This document shows positions 23,906 through 35,221 of a DNA stretch of 64,000 nucleotides, in pieces (the first letter of the stretch is position 1; each line of letters begins with the position of its first letter). A program made the translations under genes and the position numbers. The DNA comes from Triplophysa rosa. Lineage: Eukaryota; Chordata; Actinopteri; Cypriniformes; Nemacheilidae. The notes beneath the pieces were generated by a model. It was given only the letters and a program-made list of their open reading frames with translations. It searched no databases and was not told the origin of the DNA. The stretch covers positions 2,931,705 to 2,995,704 of the forward strand of contig NC_079896.1 of the NCBI RefSeq assembly GCF_024868665.1. Reading direction: 5' to 3'.

Positions 23906-26900
23906 TTATGTGGGCGCAGAGGTGTTTTCCTGTGGCTTAGTCCTGTATGAGTCTTCCTCCAATGCCCCCCTCCTGTCCTCCCGGTCGTCTCCGGCAGAGA
24001 GAGCCATCGGGGGATCGTGTACAGTCACTGAGCCCTGGGTGAGGATGGAGGAGTGGGGTTCTTCGCCATCCCAAAAAGACCTGCCTGGCACATCTACAGC
24101 ATTGGAAAAAACGGAAAATGGGTACATCACGTCAAACAATTGTGGTGAATAATGGAAAATTACAACTTGACAAATACGGAGCACACGCTCTATAAGGCTC
24201 CTTTTGGTCATCACCTCAACAACATCATCCGCTCGTTAGATTCTGTGTGAAATTATGGATATGACAACATAAGTCTCACCAGCGCTATACTGTTGTGAAG
24301 CCTGCAGTCTCGGTTCGTGATTGGTGAGGAACCCTGAAGTGTTCTGCTGACTTATTAAATCATCCAGCGGTGCGTCTGTGTGTTCGGTGTGTCGATCCTG
24401 TTCTTGAAGGCCGTTCACATGTCCGTCTCGAGGGATCTGAGTCACCAGCGGTTCATCCTCGGCCAGGTAAGCGTACGGGCAGTACTCTCGGGTGCGAGAG
24501 TAGATGTTGGCGTTGTCATAGCAGTCCGAGCAGATGACCAGAGGACCCGTTCCACCTGAAAAAAGGCAGATGTCAAAAGCCAGAGAGTTGGTTTAGACAG
24601 TTAAATAAACTGGTCAGTTAGAAAGATCCACAAATTTGTTTGTTAGTGGTTGTGATTTGAAGAGGTTGTTTGTGAGCTGGTTCTGTCAGCAAGCTAAAAC
24701 CCTCTCTGACAGCGTTAGTTTGTAAATTCATCCTGTTTAAACACAGAGCCATCAAAACACCACATTTGGAACAAATTCACCGCCTTCGAGAGTAAACTCA
24801 AGACAACGACTGTCAGACTCTAAACCGCCTGCTGTGAGCAATATTCCTGTTATTACTGCATAATCTGTAGGTATTTTTCATGGGTTTGCAAGAATAACAG
24901 TTCCAAGCGGAACATCTGTTAGTTACGCAATAAAGAGAGCGCTCGGCATCCAAATGACGCCAAGAAAAGAGGACATGACCCTAAACCAGCCTACATTACA
25001 CAAGACAACCGTAAAACCTCACTCAGTCAGAAAATCTGTAGTTTTGCACATTCCATAAATCTTTCATGCAACATGAATACAACATAATAGACTGACTATT
25101 TAGGTCTCAAATGAAAGGACTGTTCCCAAATTTAGCCTCATTACATATTCATGCATGCAGCCCACAGCTGGTACAGACCATTGGGTACATTTGCCAGTCC
25201 CTCTCTGGGTTCGCTTCTGTGGAAGCTGCTACGGCCGGCGAAGAACGAACCCATGCGATTACCCAACATTCCATTGGCTTCCGGATCCACATCGCTGCCT
25301 GCTTCGCCATAACACACTTCTGTAAAAACATGTTGATCTGTTGAAATTTCGGACATTCAGCACCTAACGGCTTTTGTGTCATTTACATATAGCCTGTTTA
25401 TGCGTAGGCATTGATTGCATAGCAAGTAAATGTGTAGGGCGGTCTTACCCTCTGTGCCTTTGTGGACGTATCCGTTGGCATGAGATGGCATGAGTTGCTG
25501 GTGGCTTCCGTTCTCAGAATTGCTGTATCCCTCCTGAGGCTCAGACAGTGTACCCTGAGAGGACAGGTAACTGGGAATGTCTGCTGGCAGGTTCAGCTCA
25601 TCTGTAAAACAAGCAGGGACATTTCTGAGTTCTAACTTTTCTCTACAAGAGCAAACATTGGTGTGTTTGGTCTATTAAAAATGTAATCGTACATTTTGAA
25701 ATAATTAAATTGTATTACTAATAATATATTTGTTTTCATGCATGTAACAGACCTGTATTAGTTATGCTGTAATCCTCGCTCTTGCGTCTCATGTGGTAGA
25801 TGACTATGACCCACACGAGCGAGGTGCCCACCACACAGCAAACAACCACCATAACAACGATGCCCACTGTCGTCCAGCCGTCCTGCCCGTACACGCTGGC
25901 CACCGGGTCGCAGTTGGCCGAGGGGGAGACGGCAAGGTAGATGTGGCCGCGTTCAGTGCCGAGCGTGTTGGACATAATGCACGTGTATTTCCCGGCGTCG
26001 GCCGGTCCGGTGTCTACAATAATGAGAAGCTGATTGGCCGCTGCAAAGAAGTGGCGTTCCGTCAGCACCAACAGGGCGTCGTCTTTGGTCCAGTTAAGGC
26101 GTGGGGCGGGGCTACCGCGAGCTATGCACTGGAGGACGGCAGTCTCGCCTCGTGCGACAGTACGATCCTCTAGAGGGCGCTGAAAGGATGGTGTTTCTGT
26201 CAACAAAACAGAATGAATTATTACACGTTACATATCGTTACAAAATCACTTAAAATCACAAATCATAACTTGGTTTTTGTGACTATTTCACAAGATATAT
26301 TGTTCAATATTGTTGAGAAAATAAATGCTAGTGATTTACCCAACACTGTAAGAGTGGCATTGGCCGACAGGCTGCCAGCCTCGTTTTTAGCCGTACAGCT
26401 GTACACGCCCATATCTTCACTCTTCACGTTGGCGATGAAAAACGTGTCATCGTCTGGCATGACATGCATCCTTCTTTCGCGGGCAGCGGGGAAATTAATA
26501 CCCCCGTCTTTTTGCCAGGCGATCTGGGGCGTCGGGTGTCCCTCTGCAGCACACTCCAACCTAGCAACCGTACCGGTGCGGATGGTTAGGTCCATGGGTG
26601 TCTTCAGAAAGGTAGGGAGCTCTGGAAAAGGCCATCGATGAGTTTGGAAAAAACATACAGTAAGTGCTTTCAATTCAAAATAATGCAAAATGTTTTTACA
26701 CATTTTCCGTGCATAATGGAAGGGAAAGTCAATTCGATAAAATAAATAAAAGTACCAATGTTTTTGTGGACATGGTACCTTAGAACATAAACAATAAATC
26801 ATGCCATTGCCATTTTAGAAGTTGTCTGTTGTCTCTTTAAAGCATTCTTTGAAGTACTGAGGCATAGCACAGTACATGAATATGGAAATCATTCCGTACC

Positions 26901-27985
26901 ATATATTCCTATAACACAATACTGCCACAGTACATCTTTTGGAAGTGTTGTTTGAAAAAGCTAATATAATAACAACCCACCTGCATATAAAACTCTTAAA
27001 CAGTGCCATTCCCATTAACAGCATTTTGAAACCTCACTTAGTTTCTCAATCACGTTTCTATTACACAATTAGTGCGCAAAACCACTCTTGCATCTGTATT
27101 ATAAACTTGTATAAGCAGAATAATTACACTGCAGAGGTCGGCATCCCAGAGGGCTTTTGAGTCTTTGTTCAACAGAAATTGAATATGAAATAGGCCTGAA
27201 AACCACAGTGGAAATGAAGGAAAGTAAGGGCAGAATTAGACCACAAGCCAAAATGCTAATCAAAGCAGTGAAGAGATCATAGTGTGACACCAATTCAAAG
27301 GCCCTGCGGACGCTGGCTAATTCATCTTAATGTAATAAATACTTCAAACGACAATGAGACACCAGCAAACAAGCTTTTAACTTTGCATGGTTTCATGTTT
27401 TCTGAAGAGAACCTATGTGGTGCTGTACAGTGTGTTGTACAAGTTGGTATTGCAATATGTTTCAAGTGAAACATGGGTGTGACTTTTTGTGAATGCCCGA
27501 AGAAAAGTTAATATACCTTTACATCACCAAAACTCCTTTCAGTTTTAACACAACACCTCATTTCTACCCTAGTCAGCAAAGCAACGTCCAAATGTTTATA
27601 ACTCACTAACCATTGACAGTGAGCTTGGCCAGAGTTGAGTAGTTGGAGCCAAACTGGTTGGAGACCACACACTGATACTGGCCTTCATCAGTGAAGTTGA
27701 CATTAAGCAGATGTAGTAAAGTGGTGTACAGCAGGCGCTGGTCCTGGTACCGGGCGTAGTTCTGCACCTGAGCGTCATGCAGCACCTCTCCGTCTTTACG
27801 CCAGGCGGTGCTCATAGGAGAATCGCTGCTGCTGAGCGCAGAACAATTTAACGTGATGTTGGTCCCTCGCAAGGCTACAGTGGTTTTGGGGTGAGCGTTG
27901 ATCTGAGGTTTGGGGAAGTCATCTGCGCATGAGAAACAGGACTTAAAATGTTGTTGCAATACTCAGCAGTAAATGTACATGTGTG

Positions 27986-28029
<44 letters not shown>

Positions 28030-31000
28030 AGAGCATAGAGTATCAACTGTCGGGTCACTCACTGCAGACGAACTCCTCCGGTTTAATCATAATCACACTA
28101 GAACCTGCCAGTGAGGCGGGATGAGCGCAAACAACCATGCAGGATTGCTGGAAACGGTTAATTAACCACTTGCTCAACCACTGCAGCTGACAGTCACACA
28201 GGAGACTGCTGGTGTTCAAATCACTGACAAAGACAAATATACATGCATTGCTGACAACACAATGACATATACTATTGTACGTGCTTTCAGTATTGAAATA
28301 AAGACAGATGACGTGTACAATCACTTACAGCGTTTTGAGTTTTAAATGTGAGAACGCATCCGGATGAATGGAAATAATCCCATTTTTGCTCAGGTCCCTG
28401 CAAAGGACACACAACAAAATTATTATTTTTTTGAATCACATGGTACAGAATAGAAGATCTCTCCATCCCACATAATTACCAAACAAGAACAAAATATCCC
28501 ATAATTACAAAAGACTGCAATGTACCGGCAGAAATGGGCCCATAAAATTGGACAAAAAGCAGTCACAACTTAAGGGCAAGTTATGGTCGTGCGTAGGACC
28601 TACGCCGTAGCCGTGCCGGTTTTCATTTATACTTGTGCGTCAGTGTCCTCGTCGACAAACAATGACCACTAGGTGTCAGTGTCCATGCGCGTGTTGCTTG
28701 TGTAACCACGACAAGAGCCGAACAAGAAGCAGTAGCAGTGATAGCGGCAAGTAAACAGTCACTTTTGTTGCAGCTTGAGATGTATAATACAGAAGAACAA
28801 ATAATTTACATATTATATTATAATTCATTTGGAAATGCATTGTGTAAACATGACGCTATCGCAGAGTTTTTGACCTTAGGGAGGGGTTCAAACAGACCAA
28901 TCACAGCGCTGAGTTGATGTGTTGTTACATTTTTGGAGAGGTGCACGTCAAGCTACGCAGTGCTAAGCATTACCATAAATCACCCTTTAAGTGCTACATC
29001 CTGATGTTATCAGAACAAAACTTTTCTTTCGTTCCTCACAAAAAGCTTTCACATAGCTTTGAACAACTTGGTATACACGGACGTAACGTGGATAAGTTTT
29101 TGGCCTTTTAAAGAGCTTAAAAGCCCATCATCATCTCTTGTCGTTTTGCATGATAACTCGTTGTTTGCAAAAATGACAGAATCTTGGGGACACCATCCCT
29201 TTTATAAACAACATACTCGATTTGTGAAATGTAACTCACAAATGTTCCAGTTCCATCGGGCCCTCAAACGCTCTTTTAGTGATGGTCCTGATCTTATTAT
29301 TCTGCAAAACCCTGAAAAACAAAAACACGCGCATGTCAAGCCACTCCAAACAATTGTACGCAGCAGATCAAACGACTCGCACAAGGCAACAAACTTACAG
29401 CGAGTTCAGCCTCTTCAAACTGCCAAACATGGCAATGGAGTCCTCGATGGCAAGAGATATCTCATTATTACGGATGTCTCTGGAACGAGAAACATCAAAA
29501 ACAAGAACCATCAGAATATTAATAAAGCCCCAAACTGCGGAGTACAATGTGTCGTAAATAATTCATCTAAAAGACTTGGGTTTCTAGGGCTTTACTGTAG
29601 CTCAAAGTCATTGTTTGCTTTAAAAGAGCTTTTGTGTGGAATGGGTGGCATTTGGGAGTATATTGTGAGATTGTCTTTACGCTCCACCGGCTGCGAAAGG
29701 CTGACGTCTAACAACTGTGTCAAAGGGACGTGGCGGACGTTAGGAGAGAGGTGGGCATATCTGAATGTGTTCTGAAAGTGTAGGATGGAATGTAGAATCT
29801 ACTGTTTCTGTTGCAATGTTTTATTTAAAACTGTTTATTTCCAGATATAATGTAACATCTTATAGACAATGTAACGCACTTCTGATGTTCTACAATATAT
29901 AAGGTGTAATATTCTAATACAAATAAATATTTTGTAAAGGGCAGTAAAAATGTTGGCAGGAAAGTTAGTTCACACACAAAAAGGGTGACTAAATGATGAC
30001 AGATTACGTTGTTCAAAACCTGTTTGACTTTCTTCTTGAAACACCAAAGAAAATATTTTGACAAATGTCTCAGTGGTCAAGTAAATGTTTGGTTAACGTT
30101 CTTTAGACCTGCTAGGCTTCAGTCTTCATAATGTTTCAGCATGCCATGTGTATGAGATAAAAGAGAACTGAGAGTAATCTTACAATGCGCGGACATTAGC
30201 CAGGCTGCTGAACACTCCTACTCCCAGATGTGTGATCTGATTGTCACCCAGGTTAAGACTTTGCATGAGACTGAGACCCGTAAACACCCAATCCTCCAGA
30301 CGACTCAGATGGTTAAAGGACAAATCGCTGGAAACAAAACACAAAAAGATCAAGCCTGGGAGTTAAATCATTTCCTCACACCATAGCATTTGGGGTTAAG
30401 GGTCAAGCTTAGGATCAAAGTCTCTCACAGCTCTTCCAAGCGGTGGCAAAACTCCCAGGCGTCAGCTCGGATGAGTCCGATGTTGTTCTGATTGACCCGC
30501 AAAACCCGGAGCATGTGCAGTCCATACAGCCAGCCCTTATTCAGTTCTGTTAGATTATTATACTCCAACTCCCTGGAGACACAACAAAGGACAAGTGAAA
30601 CTATAATCAAGAAAGAGCCGCAACAGTTACGGCTTGTCTACACTGTAGGCGAGCGGCGCGACGTGACAAAAGAACCTATTATACACAGAAATTCTGTCCC
30701 CACTGGATGCGGCGTGACAAACGCCTTGTCACATCGCACCACTGGAGTGTGAGGGAACAATATTATATTGATGATGCAACGGGACATCGAATCGTTGACA
30801 TAATAATCGTAATCGAATCCAAGGGCGATTCACACCCCTACAGGAAATGTTATAGAAAGACCCAATAGAATGAATGAAGTCCCAATGCATTTACTTACAG
30901 CTCCTCCATGTTGTCCAGACCAAACAGAGCACCATCCATCATCTTAGTGATGCCGTTCCGCTGCATCTTCAGTGACTTAAGAGCCTTCAGTTCTTTAAAA

Positions 31001-32823
31001 ATGAGGCTTTCAACCACACGGATCCTGTTGCGCCTCAACTCCCTGAAAAATGTGACACACATTTCAAGAGCGACACATTACAAGAGCAGCCCCAACAATC
31101 GCAGAGAGACGAGACAACAATGAAAATACAGTCCCCGTCTAATAATATCTGTGCGATTAGCATGCAGTTATCCGGTAAGATCCGATCTACTTGAGCACTG
31201 CAATAACATCCTACTCATTAGGCGTGAATACGCACAAGACTTGGAGCTGAGAGAGGGTGAAGACTTTATCAGGAAGCACAGAGAGTCTGTTCTGGTTGAT
31301 CTTCAACACCAGCAGAGAGCTGAGGTTTCCAAAACAGCCGGGCTCCAGAGAACTTATCTTGTTTTTGCTCAGGTTGCTGTAACGATCAAGAGGGGAAACA
31401 ATAAAACGTGTGAGAACATCAAAAGCCATCAGAAAATCTTTAACGTCGTCCGTCAAATGACGAAACAAAGATTAAAGCAAGGATCGAGTTGTCTAAAGAC
31501 ACGGTGGTTTAAGAGATATGTCCTAATGTATTTAGTTTAACTAAAGATGTCTAAGAAGTGCTTAAGAAGTGCACTGCAATCTCGAGCAAGCAAGACACAA
31601 TTTAAATGAGTCCCAATAATGGAAAACTTACAGATATTTCAGCTGCATGGGAGGGAAGGATCCGGCTTTTAGCTCAGTTATAGAGTTAGAGCTCAAGTCC
31701 AGACTTTCTAGAGATGAATATGGCAACAGCTGCTCCGCCAAAACCTCCGAGATTCGGTTCTGAACACTGTAAATGATCAACAGATGGAAGATGAGTTATA
31801 CATGTACCTGGCTGATTTCATATTCCTCACTCTTAATAAAACATGAAATGTAATACGTTTACCGCTTTATTAATGAAAGTGAATCTTTCAATTTAATCAT
31901 TTCTGACAGCACAAGAGTTTCACTTACAGTGATAGAACAGTGATGTTGGATGAGGCATCTCCGAAGAAAGGCACAGCTGTAAATTCATTTTGATTCATTG
32001 ACCTAAAATTATATAAAGCAAATGATTAAAAACACTTATCTTACTGGATACAACCTCCCCAGTCCCCACAAAACAATATAGGATAATATAGCATATGTAT
32101 TATAAACCCAAATGTACATCTAGGTTTACAAAAAGATCAACTCTATAAGCCAAACACTATAGATTCGGGAGTGTAGGAATTTTCTCTGGTTTATTGCAGA
32201 ATCCCTGTCATCCACAGGGCTGTAACACTTATCATTAACCAACTGTCATTTGTTGCAATAAATGTATTTAATGCGTTTATTAGTGTATTTTTGTCCTGTC
32301 TTGCAGGTGCAGATCTGCTTAAAAAACATTCAAACAAACCTAAATATCACAAATCGAAACTAACAGAAAGACAGATGGGTAATCTCAGATTACTCAAAAT
32401 AGGTGAAGCTGTCACAAAAAATTGACTTTCCAAAACAAGCCCTGGAATATTATAAATGTCGACTATTTGATATTGTTTTATACAAAATGTATATAATGCA
32501 AGAATATCATAAGTACAACTATAGTAATTAGTTACAATCTATTTCAAATGACACTGACTACATGTATTCCAGATGTTGTCTCTTTATAAACAGCAGCAGA
32601 CTGATCACATGGTATGCACCTATACAGGTTCTGTTACTTACGCATGCGTGATCCATGCTGGAGCATCCAAAAGTCCACTGGTCAGTCTTTTTCTACTACA
32701 GTCCAGCAGCTGAGGTGCACCTGGACCGCTGGAGCACACACAAGGAGACGGGCAAGTGTCCAGACCCACGACATTCACTATTAGAAGAAGCAGGGCCTGG
32801 GGGATGGGCCAGCCCGCCGCCAT
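23906..32823 (-). CDS. lrig2: LRIG2: leucine-rich repeat and immunoglobulin-like receptor
   Basis: Single-pass membrane protein that modulates growth-factor receptor signalling. Coding exons, 5' to 3': 32641-32823, 31928-32003, 31632-31766, 31236-31376, 30899-31042, 30429-30572, 30184-30327, 29399-29479, 29240-29311, 28329-28397, 28063-28223, 27611-27922, 26340-26621, 25753-26196, 25449-25601, 25179-25319, 24280-24555, 23906-24093. Order: signal peptide and LRR N-cap (CPSPCVC), LRRs in 72-base units, LRR C-cap ([10 protein letters not shown]), three Ig domains, transmembrane segment ([14 protein letters not shown]) and a cytoplasmic tail with [20 protein letters not shown]. All junctions keep phase except the 76-base second listed exon, which has one base too many, and the expected preceding LRR exon was not found. 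Neighbouring magi3 supports LRIG2 over LRIG1 or LRIG3. Confidence 0.9.
27990..28026. repeat. (GA)n microsatellite in an lrig2 intron
   Basis: Uninterrupted GA dinucleotides about 37 bases long, lying 36 bases from the exon that encodes the LRR C-cap. Confidence 0.95.
28570..28920. repeat. GC-rich dispersed repeat in an lrig2 intron
   Basis: It carries GTGCGTAGGACCTACGCCGTAG and related palindromic CG-rich words, unlike the AT-rich intron around it. I associate this type with non-autonomous DNA elements in fish, but the family and exact ends were not resolved. Confidence 0.35.
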
Positions 32824-34430
32824 TTTGAATTTCTTGAGGGCGAATTATTAGTCCAAAATATGGCATTAATTACGCAGAGGAACAAATGTGGGGTTTAAAA
32901 CATGTGCCCGCTTTTATGTTGATCCAAAACAAAGGAAAACTCCTTGCAACGATGGCATAAAATAAATCCGAAGAAACTCGGAGCCATTGCTTGGTCCGTC
33001 CTTTCGCAATTCCCGTCTTCCGCCTCGCAATCTCTGCCGCTCTGAGATTTCCCAAATGAGCGTCAAACAAGCCTCAGGCCGCTAAAATATTGTTTAGTTG
33101 TCTCAAAGGGATCCATGTCCTATATTATATCGTGGGTTTGCGCTTGAAGTTGATATAAAGCGCTGTGGAAAAAATGTCTTTCCAAACATTGTTCCTCGAC
33201 TTTTTTCCCAAGGAAAAACAACAGCATCTTCCTCCGTTTGCACGCAATCCCGCCTCCGTTCTGTCACGTGCTGCACGTTCCTCACTTGATTGGCCAGTCA
33301 ACTAGTCACTCAAACTTCACTTTCCTTATGTTGATTTAACACTTTTAAATGTCTAAAATGTTCGTTTTTTATTAATTGGGGAACTTCTTTTGTACTCTAG
33401 GGAGATTTTTACAGACAAAATGCGAGGATATTATTTTTAAATTTTACAATATATTTTCCTCAAATTAAATAATCTCATATTTTAGATTAAATGTGCCCCT
33501 CTATAATATCGTTGTCATTCTATGAAGATAATACGTGTTAAAATCAGGGAGACTTGACTTTGCACTTTTAACCTCGCAGAAATAAACCTTGCTTGAAAAC
33601 AATGCCACACCAGATTTGCACGGACATGTTATTTATATGCTTAAATGATTTGTTGTTTACAATATATATTATATGTGCTGAATTACCAGACAATATGAGA
33701 GTTTTACAAAATACAAATATTGTATTTATTTATCTGAAAAAAAAAAGCTCCCAGAGAGGTACGAGTGCATTGTTGTTTGTTTATGAGATGCCAGTGCAAT
33801 GGGCGAATGCTACGATCGCGAGTCTCACTAAATAAACTGTTGTCATAATGTCAATCACAAGATTTCTAACACAACATGATCCTGAAGATGCCTCTGGTGG
33901 GCAATAGACATTTGTCAGGTAATGGCTGGGTGTAGCTGGGGAGTGGGGGTCATGAAATGTTCTCTCTTGTCTACTCAATGTGCCTGAGGGAGAGTTATTT
34001 AAAAAAATGTCCAAGCCCCTGTAAATTTGAAAAGTGACCCTGGTAAACAATTGCAAATCAACAAGTTTATTTGGTATCTGATAAGTAAATGTATGATGGG
34101 CTGACCACTTGACCTGTCCCATGCGATTCCCTGCTGCAGAAATTTGGGTTGGCCTCCAGCTTTTCCTGTGAACCTTTTATGGATAAACTGTATAGAAAAT
34201 ACATTTGTAGCTGCGAATGGTGTATTTACTGAGCTACTGTGTACTGTGTTTGGTTAATAATCGACTGCATTATTCGGTGCATTACTTCAAAGAAACGGTT
34301 TGAAATGTGTAGCCTTCGGCACGTTCTTTGGCAGGTGACAACATGTTCTTTATCTTCTGTATTATACGCCCCTGTTTCAAAAGAGTAAAGAACAGGTTAG
34401 CTGAGATCTGTTTACGTGTAATATATAACA
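32824..34430. promoter_or_regulatory. Divergent lrig2/padi2 upstream interval
   Basis: lrig2 runs leftward from 32823. The first padi2-type exon runs rightward from 34431, with the canonical padi2 start at 35222. The lrig2-proximal part (32990-33290) is richer in CpG than the rest and fits a promoter. The remainder is AT-rich without recognised genes. Shared regulation is possible but not shown by the sequence. Confidence 0.45.
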
Positions 34431-34612
34431 ATGGATTTGCGACAAAAACAAATACGACCAACCAGTTCACCTCGAAAACCGCGAAAGAAGAGGAAGCGAG
34501 CGGAATCGTACACCGTGACAAACATGTATCAGCGAAGCTGTCGACTGGATATCAGTGAAGCCACACAAGTCGTGTATGTCGTCGGTACGGAATTAAAATT
34601 GAACCTGATCAG
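34431..34612 (+). CDS. padi2: Upstream alternative padi2-type first exon with basic N-terminus
   Basis: An open frame from ATG 34431 ends at a GTACGG donor after 34612 in the same phase as the canonical padi2 exon 1. Its 3' part, ISEATQVVYVVGTELKLNLI, aligns residue for residue with the canonical exon 1, [22 protein letters not shown] shorter start at ATG 34524 is possible. From the first ATG the exon adds about 30 residues including SPRKPRKKRKRAES, a strongly basic NLS-like cluster. An in-frame TAA precedes 34431, so the frame starts there. It could be an alternative promoter and first exon of padi2, or the relic of a tandem duplicate; no second copy of later exons is seen. Splicing to exon 2 (36637) would keep the frame. 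Confidence 0.6.
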
Positions 34613-35011
34613 GTACGGTGAAGACACTATAACTCTTTAACTGCAACCCTTTTGTTTATGGTTGAGTTGATTTTAATGGAAACTATAAGTTGGGCCTACT
34701 GGTCTCGTAAAACCAAAATGTCACTGCATTCAAATGGTTTTAATGGTAAACAGCTGAAGGTTCATAGTGGTAATGGAAACTATCAGAATTTGTATTGTCA
34801 GCAAAACAGTTGCGTATACAAATTCACGTTCATGTAATTTGCCTTAATGTAAACGGCGACCCCAGGGCGTGAGTGTGAGTGTGGGCGTTAACAGTAAGCT
34901 GATAAGGATCGTTTCCCTAAGAATACACCTGTTTTCGGTCAACCAATAGGCTCAATCACTGCGCAGGACTGTGTTGCGCTGCGCAAACCGATCGGTGTGT
35001 GAAATCGTCGA

Positions 35012-35064
35012 AGTACCGCGAGAGCGACTCTAAAACGCAGCCTTCCAATTGCTCTCGCGGTACT
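35012..35064. repeat. 14-bp perfect inverted repeat upstream of padi2
   Basis: AGTACCGCGAGAGC (35012-35025) is the exact complement of GCTCTCGCGGTACT (35051-35064), separated by 25 bases. It lies about 160 bases before the canonical padi2 ATG, in a CpG-rich stretch, so it may be promoter DNA or part of the 5' untranslated region. Confidence 0.6.
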
Positions 35065-35221
35065 AGATGGCAGACTGTGTTCAGGCTGCGCAGCGCCGCG
35101 TGAAGTCTGTGATGTCATATGCATAAGGGTCTTCACAGCCCAGCGAGCACTCGAGCACACACCTCATGGGTTAACGGTAGTCGTAGAGTCACTTTGAAAG
35201 TAAGACTCGTGTCGATACATC

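Noticed and set aside
23466..24152. Overlapping open frames on the plus strand near the lrig2 3' end
   Set aside because: They are opposite to the last lrig2 exon and its untranslated region, with no recognisable protein features.
29301..29320. Splice acceptor after TTTTGCAG for the lrig2 exon 29240-29311
   Set aside because: It would leave a wrong phase; the acceptor 9 bases further upstream restores the LVLQNNKI reading and a 72-base exon.
29059..29775. A 238-residue open frame on the plus strand
   Set aside because: It runs antisense through two lrig2 LRR exons (29240-29311 and 29399-29479) and the introns between. The minus-strand reading is clearly coding with proper splice sites; the plus frame has no family features.
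34431..34640. The upstream basic open frame as a separate small gene
   Set aside because: Its C-terminal half is homologous to padi2 exon 1 and ends in a phase-matched donor, so an exon is the better reading; the run-on to 34640 is intron.
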